This document shows, in pieces, positions 60,230-64,000 of a stretch of DNA of 64,000 nt. Location: positions 186,001 to 250,000 of the forward strand of contig JACTVC010000013.1 in the NCBI GenBank assembly GCA_018417955.1. The letters run 5' to 3'. Position 1 is the first letter of the stretch, and the number at the start of each line of letters is the position of its first letter. Source of the stretch: Laccaria trichodermophora (Eukaryota; Basidiomycota; Agaricomycetes; Agaricales; Hydnangiaceae). A model generated the notes under the pieces. It was not told where the DNA came from. It made no database searches and worked only from the letters and a program-made list of their open reading frames with translations. The translations under genes were made by a program, and so were the position numbers.

Positions 60230-61245
60230 ATGGTAATCAAGAGCCTCTGCAGGATCATAGATATACAGCTGAGCATATCTGGGATGTCTATCTGGTGCAG
60301 GATGCAATGATCCAGATTGATGACTGAGTTTGCCATGGATTTTGAACACATAGGGCCCTCCACCCTGATTGACAGAATTATCTGTTTTGCATCCCAGAGA
60401 TGTCATGGCCAATGCATTATTGTATTGATGAATGTCTTTACAAAAATTCTTTGCAACATCATCTGTGCCAGTGAACAGCTCATGAAGCTCTGGAGTAAGG
60501 TCATGCAATTTTGGAAGATCCAACTTCCCACTATAGCAGCACATGCCAAATTTTGGATTAGCTAGACTTGAATGAGACAGCTTCTCATCCATCCAATGAA
60601 GTGCATGACATCCAAAACAAACAACATCCATGTGCTCTAAATTATGAACCTGCCAGGCATCACTAACAGGTCTTCAAGCTTCAGGAAGCTCAGCAACTGC
60701 TGCAGGTGGTGGCATAGGAAAGAGAGCTGGTGCAAATGGGACTGGTGCTGGAAGCACAGGTTGAGCCAAAGGGATTTCAGGTGCAGGAAGAGCAGGCATG
60801 TGTGGTTCTGGTGGAGGAGGAAAAGGAAGAGGATGTTCTTAATAGGCAGCTTGATGATTTGCAGGTACATTGGGAATCTGGAGAGAAAAAAAATATTTAA
60901 TTCTGTGAGAAACACTCAGAGATATGATATCAACATACCACATTAAGATGAGGATTAGCCAGAGCCTGGTAGGCAGCTCAAAGATGTACAGGTAAATTGG
61001 GATACTGGAGAAAGAATATATTAGATTATCTCAAAAACATGCAGATGCATTATATCAACATACCATAACAGCAGGAGCAGGAGCAGGAGCATGGCCTTGA
61101 CCATGACCACAACCACAACCACAACCACATCTTCGATCTACATGAACAGACATAGGTGGCATTGCAGCCAGTTGCTGGGCAAGAGCAGCTGGTAGATGGT
61201 TATATTGCTGTCCATTATATACAACAGGGGCATGAGCATGAGCAT

Positions 61246-61328
<83 letters not shown>

Positions 61329-61331
61329 AGA

Positions 61332-61370
<39 letters not shown>

Positions 61371-61552
61371 TGAGCAGGAGGAACTAAAAAAGGATCATTT
61401 CCAAGAGGAGGAAGTGGTGCATGTGGAGGCAATCCTAAATTAATAGGAGCAACATGGTGGCCTGGAGAGCGCATGGCATAAGGAGCACAGTGACGCTGGG
61501 GGCTATCCATTGTGCAATTGTCACATTCAGAACTCTGCTGCAATTTGAACAT
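60230..61552 (-). pseudogene. Helitron transposase N-terminal region, truncated
   Basis: Rolling-circle Helitron proteins start with this helicase-like N domain. The first exon (61552-61055) encodes MDSPQRHC.. and a long Ala-Pro run. Short exons follow introns that start GTATGTTGATAT and end CTCCAG. Then comes MDVVCFGCHALHWMDEKLSHSSLANPKFGMCCYSGKLDLPKL..FCKDIHQYNNALAMTSLGCK..GGGPYVFKIHGKLSHQSGSLHPAPDRHPRYAQLYIYDPAEALDYH. Stops: TGA at 60978 and 60674, TAA at 60839. The coding sequence breaks off at the KDZ right end (60229). Rep nuclease and helicase domains are absent from the window. Confidence 0.8.
61229..61383. repeat. Hexanucleotide repeat (GGAGCA)n
   Basis: About 25 units of AGGAGC with a few A/T variants, encoding the Ala-Pro run in the Helitron exon on the minus strand. 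Other frames (Glu-Gln, Leu, Arg-Ser runs) are repeat artefacts. Confidence 0.95.
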
Positions 61553-61559
61553 GTTGAGG

Positions 61560-62589
61560 GGTATTTGGAGGAGTTTCAGACCTTTATATTTTAATTATGT
61601 CAGTTGTAAAACATTGAATATCATCAGTTAAATACATACATCTTGAAAAATCAAATATGCTGGGGTACAAGGATGAGAACAGTCTCAAGGTCCTGCCATT
61701 AAATCAAGCAAAGGCAGAGAAAAAGCGAAATCAGTGTAAACAATGGTAGTTGATAATGGAGCGACTTCCAAAAAGGAAGGGTAAGCAACTGTAAACCCAC
61801 CCACCAATCTCCCTACACACTGTGCCCAGAGAGTGGTCCAAGACTAAGTCTTGATAGAACTGGTAGACACTCATAAAGAGAGGCCAGGGAGGTAGGACTT
61901 CACTGGGCTTCACCTTGGTCTTCTAATTCTCCCCAAAACCCAACTCACAACAGGAGCAGGAGCAGAATCCTCACCCACCCCAAGTATAGCCTGATTGGAA
62001 AATCCAAGTCAGGGAGAAAAGTCAAAAGATCTGGATTGATAGGTAGAACTGGTCAAAAAAGAGGATATGGTGTAAAATGAGCCTAAAATGATCAAAAAAA
62101 GCGAAAATACACTGACAAAGACCCCCACACAAATGTGGTGGGTGAAAAAATAGTGCAAAAAAGCGAAATTGAGGGAGGTGTACTGTCACAGTATGTGGTT
62201 AGAAGGAGCAGAAAACACCAATGTGAAGTGTTGTGGAAGAGGAATCTTAAACATGTGGTTAGCATGTGGTGTTTGCCATTGTTTGTGGTCAGCATAAAGA
62301 GAAGGAGGTTGCTTAGTCATATATTACATAAAGCTGTGCAATCTTCTTTTAATATATAGGACAAGCTTTAGCCCTGTGCCTATGGCAAAGCACTCACTGC
62401 ACTTGGCCATTCCTCCAGCACAGGTCACAGCTTGCTGGGGGCAAGCCCCCTGGACCCCCTGGTACACATGTTTAATCCCAGTTTTGGTACACATGCTCAA
62501 TCCCATTTCTAATCCACATGTTCCATCATGGTGTGTTATCAGTAGTGTGTTCTCAGTAGTGTGTTTTTTGTAGCATGTTCTCAATGCAC
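61560..62589. other. No gene seen
   Basis: AT-rich sequence with only short frames (61913-61731 minus, 62295-62092 minus, 62135-62359 plus). None has a recognisable motif. It may be the 5' flank of the Helitron relic. Confidence 0.5.
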
Positions 62590-63455
62590 ATATTCAATCA
62601 TAGCACATTCTTGGTAGTGTGTTCTCAATGCACATATCCAACCATAGCATGTGCTTGGTAGTATGTCCTCAGTAGAATGTTCTTGGTAGTGTGTGCTTCA
62701 TACTGTGTTCTCAGTAGTGTGTTCTTGGTAGTGTATTCTCAGTAGTGCATTCTTGGTAGCCCCAATTCTAATGCACATGTTTAATCATAGTGTGTTATTG
62801 AGAGTGTGTTCTTGATAGTGTTTTCTTGATAGTGTGTTCTTGATAGTGTGTTCCTGGTAATGTGTTCTTGGTAGCATGTTCTTGATAGCGTGTTCTTGAT
62901 AGCGTGTTTTTGATAGTGTTTTCCTGATAGTGTGTCCTGGTAATGTGTTCTTGGTAGTGTGTTCTTGGTAGCATGTTCTTGATAGTGTGTTCCTGGTAAA
63001 GTGTTCTTGGTAGCGTGTTCTTGATAGTGTGTTCTTGATAGTGTGTTCCTGGTAATGTGTTCTTGGTAGCATGTTCCTGGTAATGTGTTCTTGGTAGTGT
63101 GTTCTTGATAGCATGTTCTTGATAGTGTGTTCTTGATAGCATGTTCCTGGTAATGTGTTCTTGGTAGCATGTTTCTGGTAAAGTGTTCTTGATAGTGTGT
63201 TCTTGATAGTGTGTTTTTGATAGTGTGTTCTTGATAGTGTGTTCTTGATAGTGTGTCCTTGATGGCGTGTTCTTGATAGCTTGTTCTTGATAGTGTGTTC
63301 TTGGTAGCATGTTCTTGGTAGCATGTTCTTGATATTGTGTTCTTGATAGTGTGTTCTTGATAGCTTGTTCTTGGTAGCATGTTCCAGGTAATGTGTTCTT
63401 GATAGCATGTTCTTGGTAGTGTGTTCCTGGTAGCATGTTCCTGGTGATGTGTCCT
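62590..63455. repeat. Minisatellite with 14-bp unit
   Basis: About 60 units of TGTGTTCTTGATAG and close variants (..CCTGGTAA, ..CTTGGTAGCA). Because 14 is not a multiple of three and the unit has no stop in the minus-strand frames, all three minus frames remain open over more than 600 bases with a 14-residue period (NTLSRTHYQEHTIK-like). These frames are artefacts. Confidence 0.95.
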
Positions 63456-64000
63456 CTTTAGTTCTCTAATGTTACACTTTGAACTGGATTTATAATGCAG
63501 CATTCATTTCACTTGGCCAGGGCAAGCTCACCACCCTTTGTCAGCTTGCCAGATGAAAGCCCTCTATATCCCCCACCCAAGTGACCCAACACATGTTCAC
63601 TTCAAATTATTAAATTAGATTTTGATCCACATCTACAGGGCTACATGGCATACCATAATTGTAGCCAGCCATATAATTTGAATTTATTGGCCTACCCTTC
63701 ATGATCTGGCTATAGCTTGCATTTCAAAAAAGGAAGGCTGCACCATTGTAAAAATATCCTCACATTTATACTGTTCAAAGAAGCAAATACTGATAGAAAC
63801 TGGCAGACACTTGCACAGAGTGGCCCTTGGTATATCCACCCACACAAATCAGAAGAAATTCAATCCTGGTTCTGATGCACACATTTCAAACTGCTCTCAT
63901 CCAATTTTTATTCTAATGCAAGTCATCAAAGTTACATTTATATATAGTCCTGAATTTTGTACTGTAGCCACTCAAAGTTGGCTTTATTTTTGGTCTTCCA
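63456..64000. other. No gene seen
   Basis: AT-rich sequence with no convincing open frame, repeat or RNA gene. Confidence 0.5.

Noticed and set aside
61156..61443. Glu-Gln, Leu and Arg-Ser repeat peptides
   Set aside because: These are other-frame readings of the (GGAGCA)n repeat; the minus-strand Ala-Pro reading belongs to the Helitron exon.
62590..63455. CRISPR-like array
   Set aside because: The repeats are contiguous 14-bp units without unique spacers, and the genome is eukaryotic.
62781..63503. Three long minus-strand frames of 207-240 codons
   Set aside because: They are translations of the 14-bp minisatellite in each frame.

Overview
The window looks like nuclear DNA of an agaricomycete (mushroom-forming basidiomycete). 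The signs are coding exons split by introns of about 50-60 bases, NACHT-WD40 receptor genes, a fungal NTF2-FMO type flavoprotein, and a dense transposon load: KDZ with CxC5/CxC6 cysteine clusters, Ngaro-like tyrosine-recombinase retroelement, hAT, MULE-SWIM, Helitron, Tc1/mariner foldback and a Gly-rich gag relic. No rRNA, CRISPR or prokaryotic operon structure was seen.

Layout. 1-12785 is the first copy of a large direct segmental duplication. It carries a C2-NACHT-WD40 NLR-like gene (minus strand, 14 almost identical WD40 repeats), a patch of gene fragments, and a flavin monooxygenase (FMO) gene (minus strand) with one nonsense codon. 13135-14949 is an intact-looking acidic, disordered hypothetical gene whose 3' end is also present in both duplication copies. 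15354-17263 is an inverted-repeat (MITE-like) block. 17263-22775 is a complete-structure Ngaro-type element (gag-like, RT-RNaseH, tyrosine recombinase, split direct repeats A1..B1-A2-B2). 23176-38255 is the second duplication copy. There the NLR has only 3 WD40 repeats and a nonsense codon, the FMO has three frameshifting deletions, and a 3.6-kb hAT element sits at a site that is still empty in copy 1. 38256-45641 is a decayed gag-like retroelement gene split by a nested element. 46060-47655 holds two further relics, one of XPG/GEN1 nuclease type. 47701-60229 is a 12.5-kb KDZ transposon whose genes are split by smaller elements with the same type of ends. 60230-61552 is the N-terminal part of a Helitron protein. 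62590-63455 is a 14-bp minisatellite.

How it fits together. Duplicated receptor/oxidoreductase genes sit in transposon-rich DNA. Several insertions can be ordered by nesting, by 8-bp target duplications and by the empty site. Nearly all premature stops are TGA where CGA (Arg) would restore the frame, which points to C-to-T decay at CpG, as expected if the region is or was cytosine-methylated. The strongest candidate for something new is a family of KDZ-like elements, one long and coding and four short, sharing asymmetric ends (GAGGTCTTTA.. / CAGTACTTTA..), three with intact perfect 8-bp target duplications at both ends plus a fourth with matching flanks, and a repeated internal modular plan.
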